Counted from the stretch's first letter, positions 52,218-62,273 are shown. The stretch: DNA of 64,000 nt from Rhodospirillales bacterium (GCA_023898805.1 CP060260.1:1488001-1552000); one strand, 5' to 3'. The notes: a model not told the origin generated them from the sequence alone. Program-made: numbers and translations.

Positions 52218-52552
52218 TTTGAAACTGTGTAAGACATGTGTAAGTATAATATGTAAAAGTTAAGATATTTAACTTGTTGGTTTTGTTTGTATTTTTTAGT
52301 TAAATATATATGGAAATCAGCTTTCGAGACCGGTGCATTCAACCACTCTGCCACCCCTCCATCTCGGAAGGCATAGGACTACCGGGAAAGCGTTTTAACG
52401 TCAATTACGGCATGTCTGTTTCGCACAAAAATAATAGAATCAGCACGATAGATGTGTTTTGATACTGGCGGAGCGCATATATAATCCCCGAATGGCATGC
52501 GGGAAAGCCGCGTGCGCACAAAAAGCAACGAATAGAGAATAAGGAAAATACA
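52218..52552. other. AT-rich gap between integrase and kelch gene
   Basis: No ORF. 52218-52320 is very AT-rich and probably holds the integrase promoter and an att arm. A tRNA-Ser fragment occupies 52321-52360. From 52361 base composition returns to GC-rich. The ribosome site AAGGA of the kelch gene is at 52541-52545. Confidence 0.6.
52321..52360 (-). pseudogene. 5' half of a tRNA-Ser gene, cut in the anticodon loop
   Basis: Read on the minus strand, the 40 nt carry an acceptor 5' strand (GGAGGGG), a D arm, and a CCGGT anticodon-stem strand running into CTCGAAA, then diverge into AT-rich DNA. Compared with the intact tRNA-Ser at 50790-50879 it matches at about 35 of 40 positions but has different stem bases, so it derives from another tRNA-Ser gene. 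No matching 3' half is in this window. Confidence 0.75.
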
Positions 52553-53710
52553 GTGACCGGCCGTACGAAATGGACCTCAAGATTTTTCATCCTAACGGCT
52601 TTGACGGTTGTCTTGGCTGCAACAGCTTTCAGCCAAAGCGCCGACTCTAGGCCGGGAACCATGATCGCGGGAACATCCCAGCATATTTCAATGCTTCTGT
52701 CAGATGGTCGGGTACTGGTAACGGGTGGCGATCGTGGCAATGGCGGCGACGATACTGTTCAGGTATACGATCCGAAAACCAACATCTGGTCGCTGGTTGG
52801 CCATTTGCCGACACCTGTCTTCGTGCACGCTGCGCAGGAATTGAAGGATGGGCGCATCTATGTCGCCGGCGGCTTTAATCGCGACAAGAAATTTCTAGAC
52901 GAGGCTTGGATTTTCGATCTGGAGCAGCACCAAGCCGTCGCAGCGCCCCGATTGACCGAGGCGCGCGATAACGAACGTTTTGCCATGCTGCGCGATGGTC
53001 GGATTTTTATGCTGGGCGGGGACAGCAACGAAAATGGCTACATCAAAACCAGCGAATATTTTGACCCTGTTGCCATGAAAAATACCCGCGGGCCTGATTT
53101 TCCGATCGGGCGCTCCATGGGAACGGCGACGCGCCTGAACGACGGCACTGTTTTGGTTGTGGGCGGGATCGCCACCGAGGATGGAAAACTGCAATATCTC
53201 GATGCCGCCTATGTAATGGATCCAGAAACCAATACGCTGCAAGCCGTGGGGCGCCTTGCAACGGCGCGCAAACAGGATACGGCGACGCTTTTGAAGAACG
53301 GGAAAGTACTTGTGATCGGCGGTGTTAAGGATGACATGCCGCTGAAAACGATAGAAGTTTACGATCCGGAAACGCGCAAATTTACACCTGGCGGCGAATT
53401 GCTGACCGCGCGCTATGGCCATACGGCAACCCTGCTGGATTCCGGTAAGGTGCTGGTGACCGGCGGCATGGGACGGGATGATGCCGGCAACGCGGTGTTC
53501 GAGTCTGCCGCCGAACTTTATGACCCCAAGACAGGTAAAACCGAAGCCTTGCCGCCCATGCATTTTCCTCGCGTGCTGCATTCGGCGGTAAAAATGCAAA
53601 ACGGCAATGTTTTGATGATCGGTGGATACTATCGCGATCCTCAAACGGGGACATATGTCTATCCGGACAAAACCGAAATCTTTTCGGCTGGGGATATGAC
53701 TTTCCGTTAA
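52553..53710 (+). CDS. Secreted kelch-repeat beta-propeller protein
   Basis: A signal peptide (FFILTALTVVLAATAFS) is followed by seven kelch-type units, each ending its second strand in a GG pair: VLVTGG, IYVAGG, IFMLGG, VLVVGG, VLVIGG, VLVTGG, VLMIGG. Seven units would close one complete propeller in the periplasm or outside the cell. No catalytic domain is fused, so binding is the likely role. GTG start with AAGGA seven bases upstream. It borders the island and converges on mug with a 4-nt overlap. Confidence 0.88.
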   Translation: MTGRTKWTSRFFILTALTVVLAATAFSQSADSRPGTMIAGTSQHISMLLSDGRVLVTGGDRGNGGDDTVQVYDPKTNIWSLVGHLPTPVFVHAAQELKDGRIYVAGGFNRDKKFLDEAWIFDLEQHQAVAAPRLTEARDNERFAMLRDGRIFMLGGDSNENGYIKTSEYFDPVAMKNTRGPDFPIGRSMGTATRLNDGTVLVVGGIATEDGKLQYLDAAYVMDPETNTLQAVGRLATARKQDTATLLKNGKVLVIGGVKDDMPLKTIEVYDPETRKFTPGGELLTARYGHTATLLDSGKVLVTGGMGRDDAGNAVFESAAELYDPKTGKTEALPPMHFPRVLHSAVKMQNGNVLMIGGYYRDPQTGTYVYPDKTEIFSAGDMTFR

Positions 53711-54240
53711 CCGCTCCGCTTTTTGATCATTCGTCCAAGATCGCGCCACGGCCCTGCGTCCCAAAAGCGTATGGCGGCGGGCGAGGGCGAGGGTAGGACC
53801 CATATGCGGGTTTCGCCCAAGGTTTCCGGCTGCACCCCATAGGGTCTTGAACCTTTCAGGAAGGCGGTCCCGCCGGTCTTGCTGGTGAACGCCAGAATGC
53901 GCGGGCGGTAACGCGCGATGCGCGCGCGCAAATCGTCGATCGCCGCCGCTCCCAGCGCGCCGCGCGCAAGTTCGTAATCCATGCCGTGGTCGAACTTGGC
54001 AATGTCGGTCAGGCCGATGCCGAATGTAATCAGCCGTGCGTAATCGGCGGGCGCAAGCAATTCCGGCGTAAAACCGGCCTCGTACAGGATGCGCCAGAAT
54101 TTGTTTTGCGGATGCGCGTAATACGCCCGCCGCGCCGCCGAGATATGGCCGGGCGCGGTGCCGCAGAACACGACGTCAAGTCCAGAAGCAAGGAGGTCCG
54201 GAAGGACCGGCGCCGGATCAGTGATTGAGGTCGGAATCAT
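53707..54240 (-). CDS. Mug-like mismatch DNA glycosylase with altered active site
   Basis: The fold signature of TDG/Mug (UDG family 2) is present: VVFCGTAPGHISAARRAYY, then HPQNKFWRILYEAGFT and the C-terminal VLPSPSPAAIRFWD. However, motif 1 reads GTAPG where E. coli Mug has GINPG, so Ala29 replaces the catalytic Asn, and motif 2 reads PSPSP rather than NPSG. Activity may differ from G:U repair. The ATG at 54240, with GAGGAG upstream, overlaps the M48 gene end by 23 nt. Confidence 0.82.
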   Translation of the reverse strand: MIPTSITDPAPVLPDLLASGLDVVFCGTAPGHISAARRAYYAHPQNKFWRILYEAGFTPELLAPADYARLITFGIGLTDIAKFDHGMDYELARGALGAAAIDDLRARIARYRPRILAFTSKTGGTAFLKGSRPYGVQPETLGETRIWVLPSPSPAAIRFWDAGPWRDLGRMIKKRSG

Positions 54241-55360
54241 CCGGCTCCTCGTCCGCATCGGCATCGCTTTCCCACGGCCAGAACGGTTTGCCATAGGCGA
54301 AGCCGTGCATGAGTTCCGGCATCAACGGCACGCCATGCCGCATCTTATCGCGGATTTCCGCGTCCGTGCGCGTCATGACCACGAAACGTTTTGGCGTATC
54401 GGGATGGGTGCGCAATTCACCCACGGGCAGCGATACGGAATCAAGCCCGTTTTCCGCCGCCATGCGTCGCCAGAACGGGGCGATCGCACCCGTGTCGCCG
54501 CCCGCGCGCGCCAGCAGATAGGCGCCCACGTAATCGGCCTCGATCTCGAAACTTTCCGAATAGGCCTGGGTATAGGCGTCAAGCATGGCCGCCACCGTGC
54601 CGTTCCAGTCCAGCACGCCCAAAAGCCCCGTAACCGCGCCGCCGATGATCTCGATCCCCGCGCGGTTGAGGGTCTGTTTCGGGATGTGCTGCATGACGAT
54701 ATGCGCCAATTCGTGCCCGATGACGGCGGCAAGTTCGCGGTCGTTGGCGAAATCCATCATGCCCTGCGTCACGAAAATCCGCTCGCCATCAGTATAGGCG
54801 TTGATCTCGCGCGCACCCGCGACATATACAAGCCGGTAGGCGCAAGTCGGGATAAAGGAAATACGTGCGTCGTATGCGACGCCGTCGCGCAGAAACCCGA
54901 AACCCATCGTCCTTGCGTCGTGCTTGCGGCGCAGCCGCGCCCGAACTTCGGCGGCGTTGCGCACCGGGCGGCCGTCGATGGCGGCCAGTACGTCGCCCGT
55001 CCGCACGCCCACGCGGTCCGCCGGTCCGCCGGCGAAAACCGCAAGCACCCGTGCGTCGCGGTTAAGATGCACACGCGCCATCGCCACGTCCTGCAACGCG
55101 CGCGGCATGTCGAAATCGCTTACGACCTCGAAACCTGGAACGCTGCGCCGCCTTGGGCAAAGCGAAGCGTTGGCGGTCAAAAGCGGTGCGCCGATCTCAA
55201 GCAGCCGCCGCTGCGCCGCGACGGTGCGGACCAGAATGTCGCCGCGCTCCTGCCGCGTTTCGGCCTTTAGACTGCTATACGATGCGCGCGGCGGGTCGGT
55301 GACCGTCGTGCACGCGGCCACAAAAAACGCAACAAAAAGAAACGCTAAACGCAAACCCAT
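54218..55360 (-). CDS. PDZ-M48 family lipoprotein metallopeptidase
   Basis: A lipoprotein signal ends at Cys17 (AFFVAAC). A PDZ domain spans about residues 95-165 (GGPADRVGVRTGDVLAAIDG). The M48 zinc protease domain has HELAH at 216-220 and the third ligand in FEIEAD (Glu272). It ends in an acidic tail. It should act in the periplasm on the outer or inner membrane, in envelope protein quality control. The PDZ-before-M48 order differs from BepA, which has TPRs. Confidence 0.9.
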   Translation of the reverse strand: MGLRLAFLFVAFFVAACTTVTDPPRASYSSLKAETRQERGDILVRTVAAQRRLLEIGAPLLTANASLCPRRRSVPGFEVVSDFDMPRALQDVAMARVHLNRDARVLAVFAGGPADRVGVRTGDVLAAIDGRPVRNAAEVRARLRRKHDARTMGFGFLRDGVAYDARISFIPTCAYRLVYVAGAREINAYTDGERIFVTQGMMDFANDRELAAVIGHELAHIVMQHIPKQTLNRAGIEIIGGAVTGLLGVLDWNGTVAAMLDAYTQAYSESFEIEADYVGAYLLARAGGDTGAIAPFWRRMAAENGLDSVSLPVGELRTHPDTPKRFVVMTRTDAEIRDKMRHGVPLMPELMHGFAYGKPFWPWESDADADEEPDDSDLNH

Positions 55361-55375
55361 GCGCGATTGTCCCCT

Positions 55376-56773
55376 TCAATCCGCAATCACCCCGTACAAA
55401 TCGTATTCATCGGCATCCTCGATCAGCACCGGTACGATGTCGCCCGCCTTTACGCCGCGCGGCACGTCGCGCAGATAAACCGCGCCGTCGATTTCCGGTG
55501 CGTCGCCTGGGCTGCGGGCGTTCGCGCCGCCTTCGCCGTCGACATCGTCGATGATGCACGGCAATGTCCGCCCGATCTTGGCGGCCAGCCGCGCGGTGGA
55601 AATTTTCTGCTGCACGGCCATCAGTCGCGCCCAGCGTTCGTCCTTGACCGCCTGCGGCACCTCGGGCAGGTTCAGCGTTTCCGAAACCGCGCCCTCTACT
55701 GGCTCGTATTTGAAGCAGCCGACGCGGTCAAGCTGCCCCTCTTGAATCCAGTCGAGCAGGAACTGGAAGTCCTCCTCCGTCTCGCCGGGGAAGCCCACGA
55801 TGAACGACGAACGAATGGTCAAATCGGGGCAGGTCTTGCGCCACGCCTTGATACGCTCAAGCGTCTTCGCCTGCATTGCCGGGCGCTTCATGTTTTTAAG
55901 CACATTCGGCGCCGCGTGTTGAAACGGAATGTCGAGATAAGGAAGGATCTTGCCCTCGGCCATCAGATCGATCACCGCGTCGACATGCGGATACGGATAC
56001 ACGTAATGCAGCCGCACCCATACGCCAAGCGTGCCCAGCGCGGTGGCCAGATCGACGAATTTCGCGCGGATTTTCTGGCCCTTCCATGCGCTTTCGGCAT
56101 AATCGATATCGATGCCATAAGCGGACGTATCTTGCGAGATGACCAGCAGTTCTTTTACCCCCGCTTTGGCCAGGTTTTCGGCCTCGATCATCACATGCGC
56201 GGCGGGGCGGGAAACAAGATCGCCACGCAGATGCGGAATGATGCAGAACGTGCAGCGGTTGTTGCAGCCTTCCGAGATTTTCAGATACGCATAATGCCGT
56301 GGCGTCAGCTTCAACCCGGCGGGCGGCACGAGATCAAGGAACGGCTCGTGCACCGGTGCGGCCACCTCATGCACCGCCGCGACCACGCTTTCATATTGAT
56401 GCGGGCCGGTAATCGCATGCACCTTGGGGTGCATGGCGCGGATTTTTTCAGGTTCGGCGCCCATGCAGCCGGTGACGATGACCTTGCCGTTGGCGGCGAT
56501 CGCTTCGCCGATGGCGTCCAGCGACTCTTTTTGCGCGCTTTCAAGAAACCCGCAGGTATTGACGATGACTGCGTCCGCGCCTTCGTAACTGGCGGAAAGC
56601 GCATACCCCTCCGCGCGCAATTTGGTGATGATGCGTTCGGAATCGACCAAAGCCTTGGGACAGCCAAGCGACACCACGCCGATCTTGGGCGCGGCCTTGG
56701 TCAAGGTCTTTACGCTTTGCGTCTTTTTGCCTTTTTCGGGCTTTTTTGTCTTGGCTTTTGGCTTGGCGTTCAT
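55376..56773 (-). CDS. rimO: Ribosomal protein S12 methylthiotransferase RimO
   Basis: RimO adds a methylthio group to an Asp of ribosomal protein S12. The N-terminal UPF0004 domain binds an iron-sulfur cluster ([30 protein letters not shown]). The radical SAM cluster motif is CNNRCTFC, and a C-terminal TRAM domain follows. [20 protein letters not shown] is the RimO pattern rather than MiaB. The start at 56773 adds a 30-residue Lys-rich extension. It is 37 bp downstream of mutS. Confidence 0.95.
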   Translation of the reverse strand: MNAKPKAKTKKPEKGKKTQSVKTLTKAAPKIGVVSLGCPKALVDSERIITKLRAEGYALSASYEGADAVIVNTCGFLESAQKESLDAIGEAIAANGKVIVTGCMGAEPEKIRAMHPKVHAITGPHQYESVVAAVHEVAAPVHEPFLDLVPPAGLKLTPRHYAYLKISEGCNNRCTFCIIPHLRGDLVSRPAAHVMIEAENLAKAGVKELLVISQDTSAYGIDIDYAESAWKGQKIRAKFVDLATALGTLGVWVRLHYVYPYPHVDAVIDLMAEGKILPYLDIPFQHAAPNVLKNMKRPAMQAKTLERIKAWRKTCPDLTIRSSFIVGFPGETEEDFQFLLDWIQEGQLDRVGCFKYEPVEGAVSETLNLPEVPQAVKDERWARLMAVQQKISTARLAAKIGRTLPCIIDDVDGEGGANARSPGDAPEIDGAVYLRDVPRGVKAGDIVPVLIEDADEYDLYGVIAD

Positions 56774-56810
56774 CGCGCTGCTTGTACCAGAGGGGCGGCC
56801 GGAAGACAAA

Positions 56811-59555
56811 TTATGCCTGCCCTTTGCCGTAAAGCGTGCGTAGGGCGTAAAGTGCCTCCAGTGCCTCGCGCGGGGAAAGCGCGTCGGGATCCACGCTTTC
56901 GATAAAGTTGCGCAGCTCCGGCGTAATGGTGGGGGTGGATTTCTCCACCACGTTCTGGAACAGCGGTAAATTATCGATCAATGCAGCCAGCTTGCCCGAT
57001 TGTTCGCTTTTCTGCAGTTGGTCGAGTATGTCCTGCGCCCGTGCGATCACCGGGGCGGGCAGACCGGCAAGCCGCGCGACGTGGATGCCGTAGGATTCGT
57101 CTGCCGCACCCGGCACGACCTCGTGCAAAAAGACGATATCGCCTTTCCATTCGCGCACTCTCATCGCATGGCACGACAAATGGGAAAGCCGCTGCGTCAA
57201 CGCGGTCAATTCGTGGTAATGCGTCGCGAACAGGCCGCGGCACGCGCTAATGTCGTGCAGGTATTCAAGACATGCCCAGGCAATGGAAAGCCCGTCGAAC
57301 GTCGCGGTCCCGCGCCCGATTTCGTCAAGGATGACCAGCGAGCGCGCGGTGGCCTGATTTAAAATCGCCGCCGCCTCCACCATCTCCACCATGAAGGTGG
57401 ACCGCCCGCGCGCAAGGTCGTCGGACGCGCCCACGCGCGAAAAGATACGGTCCACCGCGCCGATATGCGCGGCGGCGGCGGGCACGAACGACCCCGCCTG
57501 CGCCAGAATGGCGATCAACGCGTTCTGGCGCAGAAAGGTTGATTTCCCGGCCATGTTCGGCCCCGTCAGCAGCCACAGCCGCGTATCCGGCGAAAGATCG
57601 CAGTCATTGGGCACGAAGGCGGTATCGCCCGGCGCCTGTTCGGCCACTGCCCGCTCGACGACCGGATGCCGCCCGCGCGTGATCTGGAACGCGGTGCTTT
57701 CATCCACTTGTGGCCGTGTGTAGTTGCGCGCCGCCGCCAGCGCCGCAAATCCCGCCGCGACGTCGATGCGCGCAAGCCCGTGCGCGAACCGCGCCAGCGT
57801 TTCGCCCGCCGCCATCGCCATGCCGCGCAATTCCTCGAAAATCTCAAGCTCCAGCGCGATCGATTTGTCGGCGGCGGACAGGATTTTTGATTCCAACTCC
57901 GAAAGTTCCGGCGTCGAAAACCGCACCGCGTTCGCCAGTGTCTGGCGGTGGACGAACGGATTGTCCGATGCCGTGTCGTTGGCGGGCCGCCCATGCACCA
58001 TCAGCGCGTCGGCGTGCCGTGCCGGAACTTCGATGAAATAGCCCAGCATGTTGTTATACGTGACCTTCAGCGCCGATATGCCGGTGCGTTGCGCGTAATC
58101 GGCCTGAAGCGCGGCGATGGTCTTTTTGGAATCGTCGCGCAGCGTACGCAGGGAATCAAGCCCCTGATGATGTCCGCGCCGGATGAATCCGCCTTCACGC
58201 GCGGTGAACGGCAAATCGTCGTCCAGTGCGCGCGCAAGCGTGTCGTGTAGCGCGTGGATGCCGCTATCCGCCGCCAGCATGTCGGACAACCCGTCCAGCG
58301 TGCTGTCGGACGCGCGCTCGATCAAACAGGCGCGCACCGATGCGGCGGCGGCGACGCCGTCGCGGATCATCGCAAGGTCGCGCGGCGTGCCGCGCGACAG
58401 CGCAAGGCGGGAAAGCGCGCGTTCGATGTCCGGCATCGCGCGCAGATGCGCGCGCAGATCCTCGCGCGTGCGCGTATCCGACAAAAGCGCGGCGATCTGG
58501 TCAAGGCGGGTATTGATTTCCGCGACATCGCGCGAAGGCGCGGCAATGCGTTCGGCCAGCAATCGCGCGCCGGGGCCGGTCAACGTCATGTCGACGCATG
58601 CCAGCAAACTGCCCGCGCGCTCTCCTGCAAGCGTACGCGTGAGTTCCAGATTGCGCCGCGTCGCGGCGTCGATTTCGACCACAGAATCCATAGGCACGCG
58701 CGCGGGCGCGTTCAGGCGCGGCGCTGCGCCCTTTTGCGTACGGAAGATATAATCGACAAGACTGCCTGCCGCGGTAATTTCGCCCACGGTGAACGCGCCG
58801 AACGCATCCAGCGTGCCGACCAGGAACATGGATTTAAGCCGCGCCTCGGCATTGCCCGCGTCGAACAGCGATGCGGGCTGGACGCTCAACGCCGCGCCCG
58901 CTTCGGCCAGCGTGTCCGAAAGCGCCGCGTGCTGGGCAAGGCGCTCGGACACCAGAACCTCGCGCGCGCCCAGACGCTCCAAGGCGGCGGGCAGGGCGGC
59001 AGGGTCCAGCGCCTGCGTATGGAACGCGCCGGTCGACATGTCGATCCACGCAAGGCCAAGCAAAGGCGGCGTTCCCGCCACACAGGCCAGATAATTCGCC
59101 GCGCGGGAATCGAGCAATGCCTCCTCGGTCAGCGTGCCGGGGGTGATGATGCGGATCACGTCGCGCGCGACCAGCGCCTTGTACCCGCCGCGCGCCTTGG
59201 CCTGTTCCGGGGTTTCCGTCTGTTCGCAGATCGCAACGCGGTGCCCCGCGCGGATCAGTCGCGAAAGATAGGATTCATGGCTGTGCACCGGCACGCCGCA
59301 CATCGGAATATCCGCGCCCTGATGCTTGCCGCGCTTGGTCAGTGCGATGTCCAGCGTTTTGGAGGCGATTTCCGCGTCCTCGAAAAACAGCTCGTAAAAA
59401 TCGCCCATACGGTAAAACAACAGGCAACCCGGATGCGCGGCCTTGACCGACATATACTGCGCCATCATCGGCGTCATGCCGGATGTATCGACGACCGTAT
59501 CGGTAGACGTATCGGGCGATGCCGTGTCCGTATTCTGTTGCGCTTTGCGGGTCAT
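56811..59555 (-). CDS. mutS: DNA mismatch repair protein MutS
   Basis: The mismatch-wedge motif is in [11 protein letters not shown] near the N-terminus. The ATPase has Walker [15 protein letters not shown], Walker [16 protein letters not shown] and the signature [11 protein letters not shown]. At 914 aa it is slightly long because of a 25-residue Ser/Thr/Asp-rich start; [12 protein letters not shown] could be the native beginning. No mutL is nearby. It is followed by rimO on the same strand. Confidence 0.97.
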   Translation of the reverse strand: MTRKAQQNTDTASPDTSTDTVVDTSGMTPMMAQYMSVKAAHPGCLLFYRMGDFYELFFEDAEIASKTLDIALTKRGKHQGADIPMCGVPVHSHESYLSRLIRAGHRVAICEQTETPEQAKARGGYKALVARDVIRIITPGTLTEEALLDSRAANYLACVAGTPPLLGLAWIDMSTGAFHTQALDPAALPAALERLGAREVLVSERLAQHAALSDTLAEAGAALSVQPASLFDAGNAEARLKSMFLVGTLDAFGAFTVGEITAAGSLVDYIFRTQKGAAPRLNAPARVPMDSVVEIDAATRRNLELTRTLAGERAGSLLACVDMTLTGPGARLLAERIAAPSRDVAEINTRLDQIAALLSDTRTREDLRAHLRAMPDIERALSRLALSRGTPRDLAMIRDGVAAAASVRACLIERASDSTLDGLSDMLAADSGIHALHDTLARALDDDLPFTAREGGFIRRGHHQGLDSLRTLRDDSKKTIAALQADYAQRTGISALKVTYNNMLGYFIEVPARHADALMVHGRPANDTASDNPFVHRQTLANAVRFSTPELSELESKILSAADKSIALELEIFEELRGMAMAAGETLARFAHGLARIDVAAGFAALAAARNYTRPQVDESTAFQITRGRHPVVERAVAEQAPGDTAFVPNDCDLSPDTRLWLLTGPNMAGKSTFLRQNALIAILAQAGSFVPAAAAHIGAVDRIFSRVGASDDLARGRSTFMVEMVEAAAILNQATARSLVILDEIGRGTATFDGLSIAWACLEYLHDISACRGLFATHYHELTALTQRLSHLSCHAMRVREWKGDIVFLHEVVPGAADESYGIHVARLAGLPAPVIARAQDILDQLQKSEQSGKLAALIDNLPLFQNVVEKSTPTITPELRNFIESVDPDALSPREALEALYALRTLYGKGQA

Positions 59556-59605
59556 GTCTTTTTATAGGAAATCCATCCCCGCCTGTCACCCGTATCTACG
59601 CGGTT

Positions 59606-60061
59606 TTAAGCCGCTTTCGTGCCGGTGCTGCCAAACCCGCCCGCGCCGCGCGCGGTGTTCTCAAGGCTCTCGACCGCGTCCCACTGCACCTGTTCGTAAC
59701 GCGCGATGACCATTTGCGCGACGCGCATCCCGCGTTCGATGGTAAAGGGCTGGTCGCCCAGATTGATCAAGATGGCCTTGATCTCGCCCCGGTAATCGGC
59801 ATCGATTGTCCCCGGCGCGTTAAGGACCGTCACGCCGTTTTTCGCGGCCAGGCCGGAACGCGGGCGCACCTGCGCCTCGAACCCCGCCGGCAACGCGATG
59901 CAGATGCCGGTGGGCACCAGTGCCCGCGCGCCCGGTGCAAGGGTCATTGGTGCGTCGATCGCTGCGACAAGGTCCATGCCCGCCGCCTGTTCGGTGGCAT
60001 AAGCCGGCAGGGCCAGATCGGCGGCATGGGTCAGGCGGGTGACGGGAATGGTGCAGGTCAT
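59606..60061 (-). CDS. dut: dUTP diphosphatase
   Basis: The trimeric dUTPase hydrolyses dUTP to dUMP, keeping uracil out of DNA. All five motifs are visible: [43 protein letters not shown] and the C-terminal GAGGFGSTG that closes over the active site. It is 151 aa. A GAGGAGATAGAG ribosome site sits just before the ATG, 14 bp after coaB, giving the coaC-coaB-dut order. Confidence 0.97.
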   Translation of the reverse strand: MTCTIPVTRLTHAADLALPAYATEQAAGMDLVAAIDAPMTLAPGARALVPTGICIALPAGFEAQVRPRSGLAAKNGVTVLNAPGTIDADYRGEIKAILINLGDQPFTIERGMRVAQMVIARYEQVQWDAVESLENTARGAGGFGSTGTKAA

Positions 60062-60075
60062 CTCTATCTCCTCTT

Positions 60076-60765
60076 TCAGGCGACTTTTGGTTTAAGCAGA
60101 CGTGCGAGCGTGGCGACGATTTCCATCGCGGCCTGTTGCTTGTCCAGCACGCCCCAGTCTTCGTTTTTCGTGGCGGTCACCATGGTCAGGTGCGTATCGT
60201 CCTGTCCGAACACTGCGCCGCCCGCGACCGAGTTCGCAAAAATCACATCGGCGCGTTTTTTTTCAAGCTTGCCTTGCGCATAGGCGATGACGTTTTCGGT
60301 TTCCGCGGCGAAACCGGCGACGATCGCGGGGCGTTGCGTGGCATGGTGGCCCAGCGTTTTAAGGATATCCGGGTTTTCGACCAGGGTGATGGTCATCGTA
60401 TTGTCGCCCGCGCGCTTCTTGATTTTATGATCGACGATATCGCTGGGGCGAAAATCCGCGACCGCCGCGGCGCACACGGCGATGTCGGCGGGCAGGGCGG
60501 ATTCGGCCGCCGCCAGCATGTCGCGCGCGCTGATCACGCGCACCACGGTGATGTTGCCGTGCACGGGGTCGGGGATCGCGACCGGACCGGTGATCAACGT
60601 CACCCGCGCGCCCGCGCGGGCGAACGCCTCGGCGATGGCATGCCCCTGCTTGCCGGAGGATTCGTTGGAGATATAGCGCACCGGGTCGATATGCTCGCGC
60701 GTTGGCCCCGACGTCACGATCGCATGGATGCCTTTCAGGTCAGGCAGTTCGGGCGAAAATGTCAT
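60076..60765 (-). CDS. coaB: Phosphopantothenate-cysteine ligase, unfused
   Basis: CoaB joins cysteine to phosphopantothenate using a nucleotide triphosphate. Motifs: [47 protein letters not shown] and the late KNEDWGVLD region. In most bacteria this is the C-terminal half of a fused CoaBC; here it is a separate 229-aa gene in another frame. The ATG at 60765 overlaps the coaC end by 26 nt and has its own Shine-Dalgarno, so the split looks genuine. Confidence 0.93.
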   Translation of the reverse strand: MTFSPELPDLKGIHAIVTSGPTREHIDPVRYISNESSGKQGHAIAEAFARAGARVTLITGPVAIPDPVHGNITVVRVISARDMLAAAESALPADIAVCAAAVADFRPSDIVDHKIKKRAGDNTMTITLVENPDILKTLGHHATQRPAIVAGFAAETENVIAYAQGKLEKKRADVIFANSVAGGAVFGQDDTHLTMVTATKNEDWGVLDKQQAAMEIVATLARLLKPKVA

Positions 60766-61291
60766 CAATAGCCTCCAGCAATGTTTCGGGTTCGCTCATC
60801 CGTCCTGTCCCGGTTTCGCCGCACGCGGCCGCGCCGTCATCAGGTCCACAAAGATATATGCCGCGTTTACGCAATGTTTCGACATTCGCCTGCACCGCCG
60901 GATGCACCCACATCGCGGGGTTCATCGCGGGCGCGGCCAAAACGGGCTTGTCCGTGGCCAAAAGCACGGTGGTGGCAAGATCGTCGGCATGGCCGCCCGC
61001 CATTTTGGCCAGCATGTCGGCGCTGGCCGGGACCACGGCCACAAGGTCGCAATCGCGCGCCAGTCGGATATGCCCCATTTCCGCCTCGTCGGTCAGGGAC
61101 CACAGATCCTCGTAAACCTTCTCGCCCGACAGCGCGCCAAGCGAAAGCGCGGTAACGAAATGTGCCCCGCCCCGCGTCAGGATGCAGCGCACGCGCATGC
61201 CGCGCTGGCGGATCAGGCGGATCAGCTCAAGCGCTTTATAGGCGGCGATGCCGCCGGAAACGATTAAAAGGATGCTGCGCGTTTCGGACAT
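60740..61291 (-). CDS. coaC: Phosphopantothenoylcysteine decarboxylase, unfused
   Basis: This flavoprotein of the HFCD family yields 4'-phosphopantetheine from phosphopantothenoylcysteine. The FMN motif SGGIAAYKALELIRLIRQ, the catalytic His in MGHIRLARDCDLV, the substrate-clamp PAMNPAMW and the catalytic Cys in AAACGETGTGRMSEPE are all present. It is 183 aa from MSETRSILL; the frame is open to 61390, but that adds a foreign hydrophobic lead. It ends shortly after where the CoaBC linker would begin. Confidence 0.94.
   Translation of the reverse strand: MSETRSILLIVSGGIAAYKALELIRLIRQRGMRVRCILTRGGAHFVTALSLGALSGEKVYEDLWSLTDEAEMGHIRLARDCDLVAVVPASADMLAKMAGGHADDLATTVLLATDKPVLAAPAMNPAMWVHPAVQANVETLRKRGIYLCGPDDGAAACGETGTGRMSEPETLLEAIDDIFARTA
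60772..60776 (-). promoter_or_regulatory. Shine-Dalgarno of coaB inside coaC
   Basis: GGAGG on the minus strand lies six bases before the coaB ATG and within the coaC coding sequence. It supports independent translation of coaB. Confidence 0.8.
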
Positions 61292-61367
61292 AGCACAAGA
61301 TATAGACCGGAACACGCGCGCGGCGAAAGCCGCAAAACCGGCCAGAACAAAGAAATACGCGAGGGAA

Positions 61368-62273
61368 TTATTGTGTCGGCTCTCCGGCACCCGCCGCGGG
61401 CTGTGTGCTCGGCAGCGGTGCGGCGGGCGGCATCGCCGCGGGTCCGGCGTCCAGCGCGGGCTGCGCCGGTTCCATCGGCTGGGCCGGAATGATCGTGGAA
61501 TCCGGCAGCATTTCTGGTGTGACGCTGCCGGTGCCTGATGCGGTGGCGCTGCCCTCGCTGGCTTCGTTGGCGGTCGCGGGCGTCGTCCCGGAACTTGCGG
61601 CGGCTTTGGCGGCTTCGGCCTTGGTGCAGGCGTCGATCATCTCGGCCGTCGGGCCTTCGTCGCCCATGGTGTTGGCAGCGGCGTTGGCGGCGCCCTTCAT
61701 GATCGAATCGCAATTGATCTTACTGACGTCGATGGGGGTGTCGGTTCCCGCGGCCGGGGCCATGCCTGCCATGCCCTCCGGCGATGCGGCATCGCCGAAC
61801 GCAGCGACCGAGGGGGAACTGTCGAACGAACTGGCGCGCGGTGTCGCGTCCGATGTCGGACCGTAATAGGGCGGCGGGGCCTGCAGCGTATCCTCGTCGA
61901 AACCGGCGGCCGGTTCGATCGCGGCGGGGCTTGTGCCGTCGACCGGCGGTGGAACCTGAAGCGAATCGCTGCTCATTGCCGTCGTCGTGTCGGCGGGTTT
62001 GCCGGACGCGGATTGTTGCGCCGTATCGGCGCCGAACCAGCTACGGATCGAATGCAACGCCTGTGCGAAGGCCGATTGCTCGCCTGCTGGTTGCCCATTC
62101 ATCGGCACAGGGGTCGCGGTCGATCCGGCAAGGGCGGCGGTGGTCGCCGCCTCGGCAGCCGTGTGTTCGGAAGCCGCGGCGCTGGTCCGCGTCACCGATA
62201 CGGCGTCATCTGCGAAGGCGACAGGAACAAGCGCGATCAATGCCGCGCCGACAAGCAGGGAAGATCGGATCAT
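61368..62273 (-). CDS. Exported Ala/Pro-rich hypothetical protein
   Basis: A signal peptide (LLVGAALIALVPVAFA, cleavage before DDAV) leads a 301-aa protein dominated by Ala, Pro, Ser and Thr. The sequence looks disordered except for one segment with two cysteines (INCDSIMKGAANAAANTMGD and DACTKAEAAK). I recognise no family. It occupies the place where ubiB often sits between ubiE and coaBC in alphaproteobacteria. Confidence 0.65.
   Translation of the reverse strand: MIRSSLLVGAALIALVPVAFADDAVSVTRTSAAASEHTAAEAATTAALAGSTATPVPMNGQPAGEQSAFAQALHSIRSWFGADTAQQSASGKPADTTTAMSSDSLQVPPPVDGTSPAAIEPAAGFDEDTLQAPPPYYGPTSDATPRASSFDSSPSVAAFGDAASPEGMAGMAPAAGTDTPIDVSKINCDSIMKGAANAAANTMGDEGPTAEMIDACTKAEAAKAAASSGTTPATANEASEGSATASGTGSVTPEMLPDSTIIPAQPMEPAQPALDAGPAAMPPAAPLPSTQPAAGAGEPTQ

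Noticed and set aside
52321..52360. A functional second tRNA-Ser
   Set aside because: Only the 5' half is present; the anticodon stem, variable arm, T arm and 3' acceptor strand are missing.
54158..59567. Plus-strand ORFs of 370, 512 and 437 codons opposite the M48, rimO and mutS genes
   Set aside because: Shadow frames of intact genes, with no motifs of their own.
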